Numbered from the stretch's first letter, positions 19,414-27,871 are shown. The stretch is DNA of 64,000 nucleotides from Thalassoglobus sp. JC818 (GCF_040717535.1 NZ_JBFEFI010000002.1:496001-560000), one strand, 5' to 3'. Made by a program: numbers and translations. Notes: generated by a model from the letters alone, not told the origin.

Positions 19414-20853
19414 CTATTTGGTCTCAGGGCCTTCTTCTTCAGCGACCTGTTCGAAGCTGACAGGTTGCACAACCATTTCACGTGGTTTGGCGTCTTCAGT
19501 GGATGTCGGTGGTCCCGCTGTGAGGCGAGTTTCGAGGCTGTCAGCTCGTTCCTGATCAGCTTTGGCGAGATCAGTTTCGCCAGCTTGTTCTCGCTGTTCA
19601 GCGCGGGCTCGGTAAGCTTCCACGATTTTCGTATCGAACCGGCGGGCTGCTTCGTAGTCAGCGATTGCTTCGTCGATTTTGCCGACCAGCATGTATGCGT
19701 CACCACGCAGAGACTGAGCTTCGGTGTTTGGTTCGAGATCGAGAATCTTCGAACAGACTTCGATCACCTGATCGTATTCCTGCTCGAGTTCGTGAAGACG
19801 TGCACGACTCAAGAGTGAGGGAATGAATGTGCCGTCGAGTTTGATGGCATTGTCGAGCGCGGTTTTGGCTTCTTCTGTGCGATCAGATTGCAACAGAAGT
19901 TGGGCGCGGGTCAGCCAGAGTTCTTTGCGGCGTGGGTTGTTGCGAATCATGTGATTCACTTCTGCAATTTGTCGTTCGCGTGCGATTTGATTGACGTCTT
20001 CTCTCGCGAGATCAAACTGGCCAGCTGCACGGTAGGCTTCGCTGCGATGCATGCGATACTGCTGATTCTGTGGTTGCAGTTCGATTGCTCGGCTGAAGTC
20101 TTTGATCGCACTGTCGTAATCTTTCAGTGCCAGGTGAGCCCGTCCGCGATTGGAGATGGCGTTGAGGTAGCCATCGTTGATTTCGAGAACTTTCGTAAAC
20201 GTCTCGACAGCTTTGGCTGGGTCAGCTTCTTCCATCTGAAGGAAAACGAATCCGAGATTGTTCAACGCGTCGACGTAGTTTTCTTTCAGATCGCTGGCTT
20301 TTCGGAAATCGTTGAGTGCTTTGATGTACTCGTTCTGGCCGATGAACACGAGTCCTCGATTGTTGTACGCCTGTGGGTACTCGGGATCGATGTCGATGGC
20401 TTTGTTGAAGTCACGTTCAGCAGCATCGTAGTCCTGCAGCATCAGCAGGAAGTAGCCGCGTGTGTTGCGGTACTTGCTGTTCTCAGGATCAACACCGATG
20501 GCGGATGACATGTCGCCGACCGCTTGCTTGAAGAGTTTTGCCTCTGCCAGAAGAGCGGCTCGCTTGATGTAAGCTTCCGGTTGCGTCGGCTTGGCTTTGA
20601 TCGCAGTGGTCAGAATTTTGATTGCGTTCTTCGCGTCACGCTTGTCAATGAGCGTGTCTGCTGCCTGAATCAGTTGATCGTAAGTGACGACCTTCTTCTC
20701 TGGTGCGGAGCTTGCGGTCTTCTCAGCGGCAGGAGTTGCAGCTGGTGCAGCGGAAGGTTTGACTGAAGAGTCCACAGTCTGCTGTGGAGTCTCCGAACCA
20801 CCGCATCCAGCGAGAAGTGCGAGTCCGAGAAAAAGCGATGTCGTTCGCGTCAT
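19414..20853 (-). CDS. Tetratricopeptide-repeat lipoprotein
   Basis: From the ATG at 20853 this is a 479-residue protein with a lipoprotein signal peptide ending in the lipobox LAGC ('LFLGLALLAGCGGSE'), so it should be lipid-anchored at a membrane facing the periplasm. After a Pro/Ala-rich linker there are about ten TPR units ('AKNAIKILTTAIKAKPTQPEAYIKRA', 'YDAAERDFNKAIDIDPEYPQAYNNRG', 'YIKALNDFRKASDLKENYVDALNNLG' and more). The chosen start has GGAAC/GAG just upstream; the alternative at 20919 would put 22 basic residues before the signal peptide. A strong terminator lies downstream. No partner can be named. Confidence 0.9.
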   Translation of the reverse strand: MTRTTSLFLGLALLAGCGGSETPQQTVDSSVKPSAAPAATPAAEKTASSAPEKKVVTYDQLIQAADTLIDKRDAKNAIKILTTAIKAKPTQPEAYIKRAALLAEAKLFKQAVGDMSSAIGVDPENSKYRNTRGYFLLMLQDYDAAERDFNKAIDIDPEYPQAYNNRGLVFIGQNEYIKALNDFRKASDLKENYVDALNNLGFVFLQMEEADPAKAVETFTKVLEINDGYLNAISNRGRAHLALKDYDSAIKDFSRAIELQPQNQQYRMHRSEAYRAAGQFDLAREDVNQIARERQIAEVNHMIRNNPRRKELWLTRAQLLLQSDRTEEAKTALDNAIKLDGTFIPSLLSRARLHELEQEYDQVIEVCSKILDLEPNTEAQSLRGDAYMLVGKIDEAIADYEAARRFDTKIVEAYRARAEQREQAGETDLAKADQERADSLETRLTAGPPTSTEDAKPREMVVQPVSFEQVAEEEGPETK

Positions 20854-21035
20854 GGCTCGTTCCAATCCGTTGGTTCGAGGGCGTGCATTCGTGAGGAGAT
20901 GGAGGAACCGGCGGATCATGCGACTTCCGCACGGGTACCGTCTGCCAAGACAGTAGTGGGCTTGTATCGGGAATCAACAAAACTGGTCAATGCCGGTTTC
21001 GCGGACTCAGACGATTCACAATGTTTGTTTCCAAT

Positions 21036-21212
21036 TCACAAATTGTGAGTGAGTCAGATGTTTTGTCGGATGGCACCAGATTTCTGTGACAAACTGTCAA
21101 TATGCACGTTGACAGAACCGAAATAAAGAGCGATGTTTCTTCGCCCCGTCACCAGGAACTTTGACTGGTTTTTGAGGGCGGATGAATACAATTCCTAAGA
21201 CAGATTTCTGTC
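21036..21212. promoter_or_regulatory. Cluster of short palindromes, possible operator region
   Basis: Three dyads lie within 180 bases: TCACA-aat-TGTGA (21036-21048), TGACA-aac-TGTCA (21087-21099) and GACAGA-tt-TCTGTC (21199-21212). CAGATTTCTGT occurs twice (near 21078 and 21201). TTGACT (21161) and TACAAT (21187) could be promoter boxes but are 20 bases apart. Placement just before the structured RNA suggests regulatory sites; this is inference. Confidence 0.4.
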
Positions 21213-21262
21213 GGATTTTGGTCACATGGTTTGTGCGCAACCTCGATCTGACAGACTGAGAA

Positions 21263-21433
21263 CAAACCCTACCGCAACTCGTTCGCCGGGGGACCATCCC
21301 ATCGCGTGAGCCGTGATCGTTAAAGGTGCATGTTGACATGACCTGATCATCGCTCTTCTCGCAGCAGTTCCTGCCTGCGCCAACAGGCGGAGGGTTTGAA
21401 TCACGCCGCAGACTGAAATTCAGTTTGCGGCGT
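21263..21433 (+). ncRNA. Candidate structured small RNA with terminator (6S-like shape)
   Basis: CAAACCCT-a-CCGC (21263-21275) pairs with GCGGAGGGTTTG (21387-21398) to form a 12-bp closing stem with one bulged A. Inside is a large unpaired bubble on both sides, then an irregular rod: GCG/CGC, GAGC/GCTC, TGATC/GATCA, AGGT/ACCT and CATG/CATG around a TTGA loop (21304-21362). A hairpin terminator with a T7 tract follows (21403-21440). Closing stem, central bubble and long irregular arm resemble 6S RNA, but no sequence signature confirms that. No protein gene fits. The 5' end is unknown and could be near 21199. Confidence 0.5.
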
Positions 21434-21440
21434 TTTTTTC
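21403..21440 (+). terminator. Intrinsic terminator after the candidate RNA
   Basis: ACGCCGCAGACTGAA (21403-21417) pairs with TTCAGTTTGCGGCGT (21419-21433, one G-U), and a run of T residues follows directly. It ends transcription on the plus strand, although no plus-strand protein gene lies upstream. Confidence 0.9.
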
Positions 21441-21511
21441 GTGAAGCGACCGAAACGTTTTAAGAAGTGCTGAAGACTGTCAGCTCGCGACGATGCAATT
21501 AGTCATTGGTT

Positions 21512-21614
21512 AGAGCATTTTTTGATTTGGTGTGCACGATCTCGCACGAGCAAACTCAGCCTTTCAACTTGTGAAACAAGTCAAGCGAGTGCACAGGAGA
21601 GAGCAACTTGCTCT
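21512..21614 (-). repeat. Dispersed inverted-repeat element, copy A
   Basis: A 103-base element, nearly identical on the reverse strand to the one at 63816-63916. It begins (minus strand) with the palindrome AGAGCAAGTTGCTCT and contains GCTCGTGCGAGATCGTGCAC. Its ends read AGAGCA and TGCTCT. The stop codon TAG of the minus-strand gene that ends at 21613 lies at its edge. Confidence 0.85.
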
Positions 21615-24600
21615 AGTTCGTGACCGGTGCGGAAATCAGATTCATTAGCCCGAATTTAGGAGCCAACGGAATCTCTCCGCCGGCGCCGGTCCAGGTTTGA
21701 ACTTGCTTCGCTGGAACGATTCGTGTGACGCCAACAGCCCATGTCTGACCGAACGTCAGTTCTGGCGGCGCGAGTTCGCTCAAAGGGATCGCTGCTTCGA
21801 CGGTCCAGCTATCGCGGTCCTGATGAGTTGCGACGAACCAGTTGGGATCGAATCCAAGATCGTCCCAGCATCGCTCTCGTGTCCAGCCTCGCTGGTCGAC
21901 TTCGAATTCATAGAACGTGGAGTAGTCGCGGTCTGTGTCGATCTGAATCGAGATCCTGTCGAATCGTTCCAGCGAGCCATCTCGCGGACGGCCAGTGGTT
22001 TGAGTCTCTGCGTACGGAACTTCCGTGTGTTTCGGAATACTCATCGCGAAATAGAAGTACTCTTCATCGTGAGAAAAGAAAGCAATTGGGCGAAGCTGTG
22101 GCGATCGCTGAGTCCGTCGTGATTGTCCTTCGGTTCCAATGAATGCTTCCGCCTGATGAGTGGAATCGAGCGGGACTTCAATCGCTTCTGCCCAGCAGGG
22201 GTCCGTCAATTCTCCATCGAGCACTGGTGGGAAAGATGTCATCTTGCAGTTCAGCATCGGCTTCGGCGAAAGCGCGCCTCGCTTCAAAAGCGATGCTTCT
22301 CCCTGAGCAGCGACATACCATGGATCGTCGGGATTCAGACGCTGGAGATATCGATTGTAAATCGCGTCGGCTCGCTTGCTCTTGTTCGTCTTTCGGTAGA
22401 GGGCAGCGAGCGTGAATTGCAGGTCGTCGACCGAGTTCAACTGCGGCGATGATTCCATGGCCGCTTCGGCAACAACTCCAGCCAATTCCTGCCACCTCGT
22501 CTGGCGCATTTGCAATTGATTCCCACGCTCTGAATTGCCGAGAACAGCCATCGGACTATTTCCAAGAGTTGGAACGCGGGCCTGGCTGGTTTGTGTGGAA
22601 GGGTCTTGCAACAGCTTCAGGTCTTCTTCGATGCTGTCAGGTGTTGTGACTCGATCTGAGAGTTCAGACAGATACTGAAAGTTCGCCTGAAGGATTGAAC
22701 GATCCGTCGAAGCTGTGATGTCGGTCGCCGAGATGGACTTGAGACGTTGCCAGCCCAACTCCGAACTCGTCCAGAAAGGGACCAACCACAAGATCGATTG
22801 TCTGGCACACGGTTCATTCGAGTAGTCCTGCAGCAGTTGGGTGTAGACTTGCTCGGCGAGGTCCCATTCGCCATTCATGCGAAACTGAAGAGCCAGATCA
22901 GCAAGTTGTCGGGCAGCTTGTTCCTGGTTGAGCGGCCGCATCATCGAGCCGAGTTGTCCGATCAGTTGGCCACCGGATGCATCGGATTGCATGGCATGTT
23001 GCGAAATCGACGAAATATGCCGGCGATGTTGTGACTGAGCGATCAGTTCATCAAATACTTCAGTGCGGACAGCCGGAAGTGCCCGACGCGCAGCTGTGTC
23101 GATGGGAATCTGCAGGTCGCCGAACAGAGTTGCTCTTGAATTCTTGGAATCGGAAGCTGACCAGATGACGTCATAGGAGACCGATTGAGGTTGCGAGGTG
23201 CGCGTCGTTTCCAGCAGCGACTTCGCGTTGGCACTCGCGATATCGAGAGTTGTTCCAAGATTGGGGAGGACCTCGAAAGCATCCTGTGTGAAGTGGCCCT
23301 GACTGCCGGGAGCTCGTTGCATCACCACTTTCTGGACTTGCCAGACGGGGAGTCCCGCGAGTCTGTGTTCCGGGTATCGGGAGGGATCTGCAGCTTGCTG
23401 AATGGCTGTCAGGATCGCATTGTGGAGCAGTTCAGTCGTTGCGTCTTCCTGTGGTGCTTCATCCAGAAGAATGAGATCAGGACGGTATGTTCGGATGCGT
23501 GCTACGAGACTTCCCAGAACGATCTGCGGCAATTGCTGATCGTGAATGGAGGTCCACTCCTTGATTAAATCTGGTTGGCTCGATTTGAGACCGGGGATTT
23601 CGAGCGGTAGGCTCCAGTGAATTTCGGATGTGTTGCCTCCCGACTTGAGGACAGCATGCTTGAGACGCAAGTTGCTGGCGTCATTAGCGTGAGCATCTGG
23701 GCCAATGTCGGATCTGGTCAGGATGGTTGTCGCTGTGCGATACCCGGACTCTCCGCTCCATCGATTCAGAAACTCGATCGGTGTGCGACTTGTGTAAGCA
23801 TGAACGGACCAACTGGCGACTCGTCTGTTATCTCCACGGACGGGATACCATGTCGCTCCACCGTCTGTTGTTCGAGAAATGCGTCCGAGAAGTCCAACGG
23901 CAATGCCGTCCGTTTCGTTGACGAAGTGGACGGATGTCAGCGGCGTCGGATCGCCTGTTCCTTGCGGTGTCCACGATTTGCCTGCGTCTGCCGAGTGCCA
24001 GATGACTGAGCCCGGTGAGCCGACGATCCAGACTTTCGAGTCAACCTGCGCGACTCCCTGAAAGTCGGTGAACTTCTTGAATTCCCTGGAAAGGTCACTT
24101 TCGGGGATTTCCCATGAGACTCCTCGATTCGAACTGGCGAGAACGAGACCACCATCGCCGGCCAGCCACGCGTTCCCGTTTGAATCGATGGTGACGTCAT
24201 TGAGCGACTGCAAGTGGCTGGATGTCGCGTTGCCGTAGGTCAGTGTTCCGTTGGCGAGGATCGATTGCTGGCCGAGCGGACCGACGACCAGTCCGTTCCG
24301 CATGTCGAAAAAGGCACCGTCATTCCAACGGGCGTTCGATGTTGCGTTGACTGCTGTCCAGGTTTGCCCGCCATCTTCTGTTTCAAGAATCCCGGCAGGT
24401 GCATCGATCGAGCGTTCGCCGACGACAATGCCGTGATCGAAATCAAAGAAGCGGATGGTCTTCACATAGTTGAGCTGTTGGCTCGAGATGACGCTCCAGG
24501 ACTTTCCTCCATCTTGCGTCTTTAGAACAAGCCCGCGCGTTTGACCACCAACTGGATCAATTGTGCCTCCAGCGATCCACCCGACCTGATCGGTCAGGAA

Positions 24601-24906
24601 GCAGATGCTCTGAAAGGAATAGTCATTCACTCCGGCGACGGTCGGGATTAGAGACCATGATTGGCCGCCGTCGGTCGATTTCCAGACTGTTCCTTGATCG
24701 CCAACTGCCCAGCCGTTTTTCTCGCCGACGAATTTCACTTCGTTGAGTGAAGCATCGTCCTGCATCGGGCTAATGGGCGCTTTCGCGGAGGGGAGGGTGT
24801 GCTGTGCTGGAAGTTGTGCGTGCGCCACACCGACGAAGTGCATGATCACGCCGAGAATTGTTACGGTCAGGCGTGCTGGCCAAGCGACATCCATGTCCTG
24901 CGCCAT
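21613..24906 (-). CDS. Secreted Ycf48-type propeller / LmbE-like / TPR / CBM9-like mosaic protein
   Basis: This 1097-residue protein has an N-terminal export signal (LTVTILGVIMHFVGVAHAQ). Residues of about 50-360 form a propeller of Ycf48/BNR type with repeated Asp-box turns ('VWKSTDGGQSW', 'VLKTQDGGKSW', 'ILETEDGGQTW', 'ISRTTDGGATW'). The next part, about 385-570, follows the order of PIG-L/LmbE deacetylases ('VARIRTYRPDLILLDE', then 'RYPEHRLAGLPVWQVQKVV'), but the metal-binding His motifs are absent. A TPR-like helical stretch follows ('EWDLAEQVYTQLLQDY'). The last 200 residues look like a CBM9-type carbohydrate-binding domain ('PVLDGELTDPCWAEA', 'DRISIQIDTDRDYSTFYEFEVD'). The role is unknown; location is the periplasm or surface. 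Confidence 0.85.
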   Translation of the reverse strand: MAQDMDVAWPARLTVTILGVIMHFVGVAHAQLPAQHTLPSAKAPISPMQDDASLNEVKFVGEKNGWAVGDQGTVWKSTDGGQSWSLIPTVAGVNDYSFQSICFLTDQVGWIAGGTIDPVGGQTRGLVLKTQDGGKSWSVISSQQLNYVKTIRFFDFDHGIVVGERSIDAPAGILETEDGGQTWTAVNATSNARWNDGAFFDMRNGLVVGPLGQQSILANGTLTYGNATSSHLQSLNDVTIDSNGNAWLAGDGGLVLASSNRGVSWEIPESDLSREFKKFTDFQGVAQVDSKVWIVGSPGSVIWHSADAGKSWTPQGTGDPTPLTSVHFVNETDGIAVGLLGRISRTTDGGATWYPVRGDNRRVASWSVHAYTSRTPIEFLNRWSGESGYRTATTILTRSDIGPDAHANDASNLRLKHAVLKSGGNTSEIHWSLPLEIPGLKSSQPDLIKEWTSIHDQQLPQIVLGSLVARIRTYRPDLILLDEAPQEDATTELLHNAILTAIQQAADPSRYPEHRLAGLPVWQVQKVVMQRAPGSQGHFTQDAFEVLPNLGTTLDIASANAKSLLETTRTSQPQSVSYDVIWSASDSKNSRATLFGDLQIPIDTAARRALPAVRTEVFDELIAQSQHRRHISSISQHAMQSDASGGQLIGQLGSMMRPLNQEQAARQLADLALQFRMNGEWDLAEQVYTQLLQDYSNEPCARQSILWLVPFWTSSELGWQRLKSISATDITASTDRSILQANFQYLSELSDRVTTPDSIEEDLKLLQDPSTQTSQARVPTLGNSPMAVLGNSERGNQLQMRQTRWQELAGVVAEAAMESSPQLNSVDDLQFTLAALYRKTNKSKRADAIYNRYLQRLNPDDPWYVAAQGEASLLKRGALSPKPMLNCKMTSFPPVLDGELTDPCWAEAIEVPLDSTHQAEAFIGTEGQSRRTQRSPQLRPIAFFSHDEEYFYFAMSIPKHTEVPYAETQTTGRPRDGSLERFDRISIQIDTDRDYSTFYEFEVDQRGWTRERCWDDLGFDPNWFVATHQDRDSWTVEAAIPLSELAPPELTFGQTWAVGVTRIVPAKQVQTWTGAGGEIPLAPKFGLMNLISAPVTN

Positions 24907-25033
24907 GATTGGTCCTCAATTCAGAAGAGTACCCAAGAGGTAACTTTTGGGCTCAAAAAGAATGAGGCACCCTATTGCAGAATTCGCCGGTCGGTCAATA
25001 TCGCCTTCGGCCAGGGTCGCAAAGAAGGCTTAC

Positions 25034-25126
25034 TTCTAACGCGACAGACCTCGCGTTAGAAACAAGCATCCTGGAGAAAGGCGCCCCCCTGGATTCCACT
25101 CTTGGTGGAATACTCACCCTTCTCCA
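25034..25126 (-). promoter_or_regulatory. Two hairpins in the leader of the Ycf48-type gene
   Basis: A perfect 10-bp stem (25034-25043 / 25052-25061) and a nested hairpin (TGGAGAA 25072-25078 / TTCTCCA 25120-25126, inner stem 25093-25099 / 25105-25111) lie 130-220 bases before the minus-strand start at 24906. Between them the minus strand reads CCAGGATGC, close to a CsrA site. Function is inferred. Confidence 0.45.
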
Positions 25127-25271
25127 AGCAAGGTATACAATCGGCAAGATTGGAAGAAGAAATGAACTTTTCTGGAAGATCTCTTGACAACTTTTCAAGT
25201 CGCCGGTTCTGACGGCGCTGAGCAACTCTTCACCGCAGAGCGCGAGGCAGAGTCTGCTCATTAAGAAGCGA

Positions 25272-25300
25272 CGGTGCCCGCCTTCAATAGACGGACACCG
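25272..25300 (-). terminator. Probable csrA terminator
   Basis: CGGTGCCCGCCT (25272-25283) pairs with AGACGGACACCG (25289-25300; two G-U pairs when read on the minus strand) around a five-base loop. On the minus strand it is followed by TCGCTTCTTAA, a weak U-rich tail. It lies about 70 bases after the csrA stop codon. Confidence 0.55.
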
Positions 25301-25371
25301 CCACCAAGCAGGGAGACAGGACGAACAGCTTCTGCCAGAAGAGATCAACGCTCACCAATGAGAGTGACCGA

Positions 25372-25617
25372 TCAGAGTGCACCGACGGGTTGCATTGAAT
25401 CCTGTTCTTTGGGAGCAAGCTGGCGGGGTCGGCGAGAAAGTGGCTTGGGAGCGGGTTCGAAAAGTTCCTCAATCGAAAGCTCTCCTCGCAATACGCGGGT
25501 TCCGCCGGGAGCGTCGATTCCAATTTTCACCGAACCGCGACTGGTCTTGATGACTTTGATGACAATATCTTCGCCGATTTGGATGAATTCGTGCTTCTTG
25601 CGTGAGACGACGAGCAT
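25372..25617 (-). CDS. csrA: Carbon storage regulator CsrA
   Basis: CsrA is a small dimeric RNA-binding protein that blocks or stabilises mRNAs at GGA motifs. The first 50 residues follow the family: 'MLVVSRKKHEFIQIGEDIVIKVI' then 'VKIGIDAPGGTRVLRGEL'. Planctomycete CsrA proteins often have a longer tail; here about 30 extra residues (EPAPKPLSRRPRQLAPKEQ) are proline- and arginine-rich and probably disordered. The ATG has a good ribosome binding site (ACGGAGAAGCCC before it on the coding strand). The Ycf48-type gene follows 465 bases downstream on the same strand, separated by the likely terminator. Confidence 0.93.
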   Translation of the reverse strand: MLVVSRKKHEFIQIGEDIVIKVIKTSRGSVKIGIDAPGGTRVLRGELSIEELFEPAPKPLSRRPRQLAPKEQDSMQPVGAL

Positions 25618-26082
25618 TGGGCTTCTCCGTAAATTGAGCTCATTCAGCGGTCGCTGAAATTGCGATCGGAAATCGTGGCTTCCTGCCGTTGATTTCCATG
25701 AAAAGGAATATTGTGTAGGGAGTGGGGATCTGTGTGGTCGGGTCTGACCAAGGGAGGTGATGCGAGAAACCTAACGCATCCTGCGTGCCAATAGCTGCGT
25801 CTTTCTGATAGGTGAAAATTGGGTCGTGTTTGTAAGTGTTTTCCGGGTAATTGGTTACGGCGCCGAGTCTTACTCTCTGAGGATTTGAGCGAACGTCTGC
25901 GAGCGGATCTGGTCCAGGTTTTCGGTGTCAGAGCTTGCAAGTCTGACATTGTACCCGGTGCAATTGTTTCATTCACAATTGAACCGATCGGCTGGAACTG
26001 CCGATTCGACATCGAATGCTGTAAACTCTGCAGATTCGACTGGACATGCTGGTGATTGCTGAAGCGAGCGCGACTGATTCCG
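25618..26082. other. Divergent gap csrA / queE, no gene seen
   Basis: A gap of 465 bases. Two overlapping open frames (122 residues on minus, 78 on plus) lack family features and ribosome binding sites and are rejected. I see no riboswitch-like fold (for example preQ1), though the divergent promoters of csrA and queE must lie here. Confidence 0.4.
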
Positions 26083-26760
26083 ATGTGGATTTCCGAGATT
26101 TTTCATTCCATTCAAGGCGAAGGCCAACATTGCGGCGTTCCGAGCAGCTTCGTAAGAACTTCGGGCTGTAATCTTCGATGCTGGTTTTGTGACACGCCTC
26201 ATACCTCGTGGAATCCCGAAGGGACTGAGTATTCGATCGAGCAGCTTCTCGCGCTGATTGAGGATTACAACTGCGAGCATGTTGTCCTCACGGGCGGCGA
26301 GCCACTTCTTGTTCCCGACATGGTTCCGCTGACGAAGGAACTTTCCCGGCGCGGTCACTACATCACGATTGAAACCGCCGGAACCTGTTTTCTTCCAGTG
26401 GAAGCCAATCTCATGTCCATCAGCCCCAAGCTTGCGAACTCGACTCCAGTCGGAACGAATTGGCAGGATCGCCACGAAGCGAGACGACATCGCCCTGAAG
26501 TGATTGAGCGACTGATTCGAGAATATGACTACCAGTTCAAATTCGTCGTTGATGTGCCAGACGACATGTCAGCCGTTGAAGAATATCTGGCTGGTCTCTC
26601 GTCGTATGACACTTCAAAAGTTTTCGTCATGCCGCAGGGAACGAGCGTTGACGAATTGAATCAGCGGATGAGTTGGTTGTCTCCCGGGGCTGAAGTTCGA
26701 GCCTGGTCCGTTTCTCCTCGGCGACACATCGAGCTTTTTGGAAACACGCGAGGAACATAG
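26083..26760 (+). CDS. queE: 7-carboxy-7-deazaguanine synthase (radical SAM)
   Basis: QueE makes 7-carboxy-7-deazaguanine, an intermediate of queuosine and other deazapurines. The protein of about 225 residues has the usual opening 'WISEIFHSIQGEG', the radical SAM cysteine motif C-x3-C-x2-C at residues 29, 33 and 36 (CNLRCWFC), then 'VVLTGGEPLL' for SAM binding and 'TIETAGT', 'SISPKLANS' and 'QFKFVVD'. The ATG at 26083 starts at the family's normal N-terminus; a TTG at 26056 would add nine residues. No queC, queD or queF lies nearby, so the pathway is scattered. Confidence 0.95.
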   Translation: MWISEIFHSIQGEGQHCGVPSSFVRTSGCNLRCWFCDTPHTSWNPEGTEYSIEQLLALIEDYNCEHVVLTGGEPLLVPDMVPLTKELSRRGHYITIETAGTCFLPVEANLMSISPKLANSTPVGTNWQDRHEARRHRPEVIERLIREYDYQFKFVVDVPDDMSAVEEYLAGLSSYDTSKVFVMPQGTSVDELNQRMSWLSPGAEVRAWSVSPRRHIELFGNTRGT

Positions 26761-26789
26761 CCGAAGAGACTCATGGCAGAATTGAAACT

Positions 26790-27188
26790 ATGGGCAGAGT
26801 CAATTCCTCAGCCTCAGTCAATCGCCAATCAGGGTTTAAAGAGCAGTGTTTTATTCAGAGTTGGATCGAGGTCATTGAAGTGACAAGCGAGCATGATTCA
26901 AGAGACGAAGTGAAGCGTGATCGCTTGACGTTTTACCCAGTCATTGTGGTTTCTGCGATTTTTTGTATCTCGATCTTCATCGTGATTGCCGCAACGTTTG
27001 GCGATCAACTGAATCCTGCCAATCGCTGGGTCAATCGGAACGCGAATACTGTGTTGATCGTTGAGACTGTCGTTCTAGTCATCGTGACGCTGGGAGCGAT
27101 GACGATCGATCGAGTGCGGACCTTAAAGAAGCTGTCGCAATCCAAGTCCTCATCACCTGTGTCACAGGAGTCGCCCGATGTGGATTAA
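26790..27188 (+). CDS. Small two-TM membrane protein, unknown
   Basis: This reading frame of 132 residues has two hydrophobic segments (FYPVIVVSAIFCISIFIVIAA and VLIVETVVLVIVTLGAM) with a short loop between them and a basic Lys/Ser-rich tail. The true start could be the GTG at 26880, which has GAGG about eight bases upstream and begins at 'TSEHDSRDEV', giving about 102 residues. It overlaps the trpF start by 11 bases, which suggests translational coupling, but no family was recognised and a role in tryptophan synthesis is unsupported. Confidence 0.6.
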   Translation: MGRVNSSASVNRQSGFKEQCFIQSWIEVIEVTSEHDSRDEVKRDRLTFYPVIVVSAIFCISIFIVIAATFGDQLNPANRWVNRNANTVLIVETVVLVIVTLGAMTIDRVRTLKKLSQSKSSSPVSQESPDVD

Positions 27189-27825
27189 GGTGTGCGGGTT
27201 GACGTCGGTCGAGAATGCACTGCAAGTTGCTGCTTTTCAGCCGGACGCGATTGGTTTGAATTTCTACTCACGATCGTCACGGCGCGTGGACTTATCGACT
27301 GCCGGCGAGATCGCAGCAGCCTTGCCGAAAACGATCGAGCCGATTGGCTTGTTCGTCAATCACTCCACTTCTGAGATTCTCGAAGCTGCCAATTGCTGCG
27401 GACTCAAGACTGTGCAATTGCACGGCGACGAGTCTCCGGAGTTTGCATCGTCTCTCAAGGGGCTACAAGTCGTTCGAGCGATTCGAGTCAACGAAGAAAC
27501 GATCGATGATCTTGAGAACGAAGTGCATCAGTATCTCGAACGAGATGTTAATGTGCGGGCATTTCTGGTCGATGCGCGAGTCAGTGGAGCGTACGGCGGA
27601 ACCGGGCACAGCGTTCCGTGGGAACTCGTGGCATCTCGATACAATTTTGAAGACTGGCCTCCACTCATCCTTGCTGGGGGGCTGGGAGTCGACAACATTC
27701 AGTCCGCTATTGAAGCTGTTCGACCGTGGGGTGTTGATGTGGCCAGCGGCGTTGAATCATCGAGCGGAGTAAAGTCTCCCTCACTCGTGGAAAAATTCGT
27801 TTTGAAGGCTCGTCACCAGCACTGA
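27178..27825 (+). CDS. trpF: Phosphoribosylanthranilate isomerase
   Basis: TrpF isomerises N-(5'-phosphoribosyl)anthranilate in tryptophan synthesis. The 215-residue TIM barrel shows 'WIKVCGLTS' at the start (catalytic Cys), 'DAIGLNFYSRSSRRV', 'TVQLHGDES', 'FLVDARVSGAYGGTGHSVPW' (catalytic Asp and phosphate-binding loop) and 'LILAGGLGVDNI'. AGGAG seven bases before ATG 27178 supports the start. It overlaps the preceding membrane protein gene and is 46 bases from trpD, so trpF-trpD probably form one unit. The other trp genes are not in the window. Confidence 0.96.
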   Translation: MWIKVCGLTSVENALQVAAFQPDAIGLNFYSRSSRRVDLSTAGEIAAALPKTIEPIGLFVNHSTSEILEAANCCGLKTVQLHGDESPEFASSLKGLQVVRAIRVNEETIDDLENEVHQYLERDVNVRAFLVDARVSGAYGGTGHSVPWELVASRYNFEDWPPLILAGGLGVDNIQSAIEAVRPWGVDVASGVESSSGVKSPSLVEKFVLKARHQH

Positions 27826-27871
27826 GAATCTGGGCATTGTTCACTTCTGAATCGACAGGAAACACCGGCTG

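Noticed and set aside
19888-20508. Plus-strand open frame of 206 residues within the TPR lipoprotein gene
   Set aside because: Antisense to regular TPR repeats, which makes periodic Phe/Val patterns; no function seen.
21263-21433. SRP RNA, tmRNA or RNase P RNA
   Set aside because: The GGAA tetraloop and its symmetric loop, the tag reading frame and the conserved RNase P cores are not present.
25644-26055. Small frames in the csrA-queE gap (122 residues minus, 78 plus)
   Set aside because: They overlap each other, lack ribosome binding sites and show no protein-like pattern.
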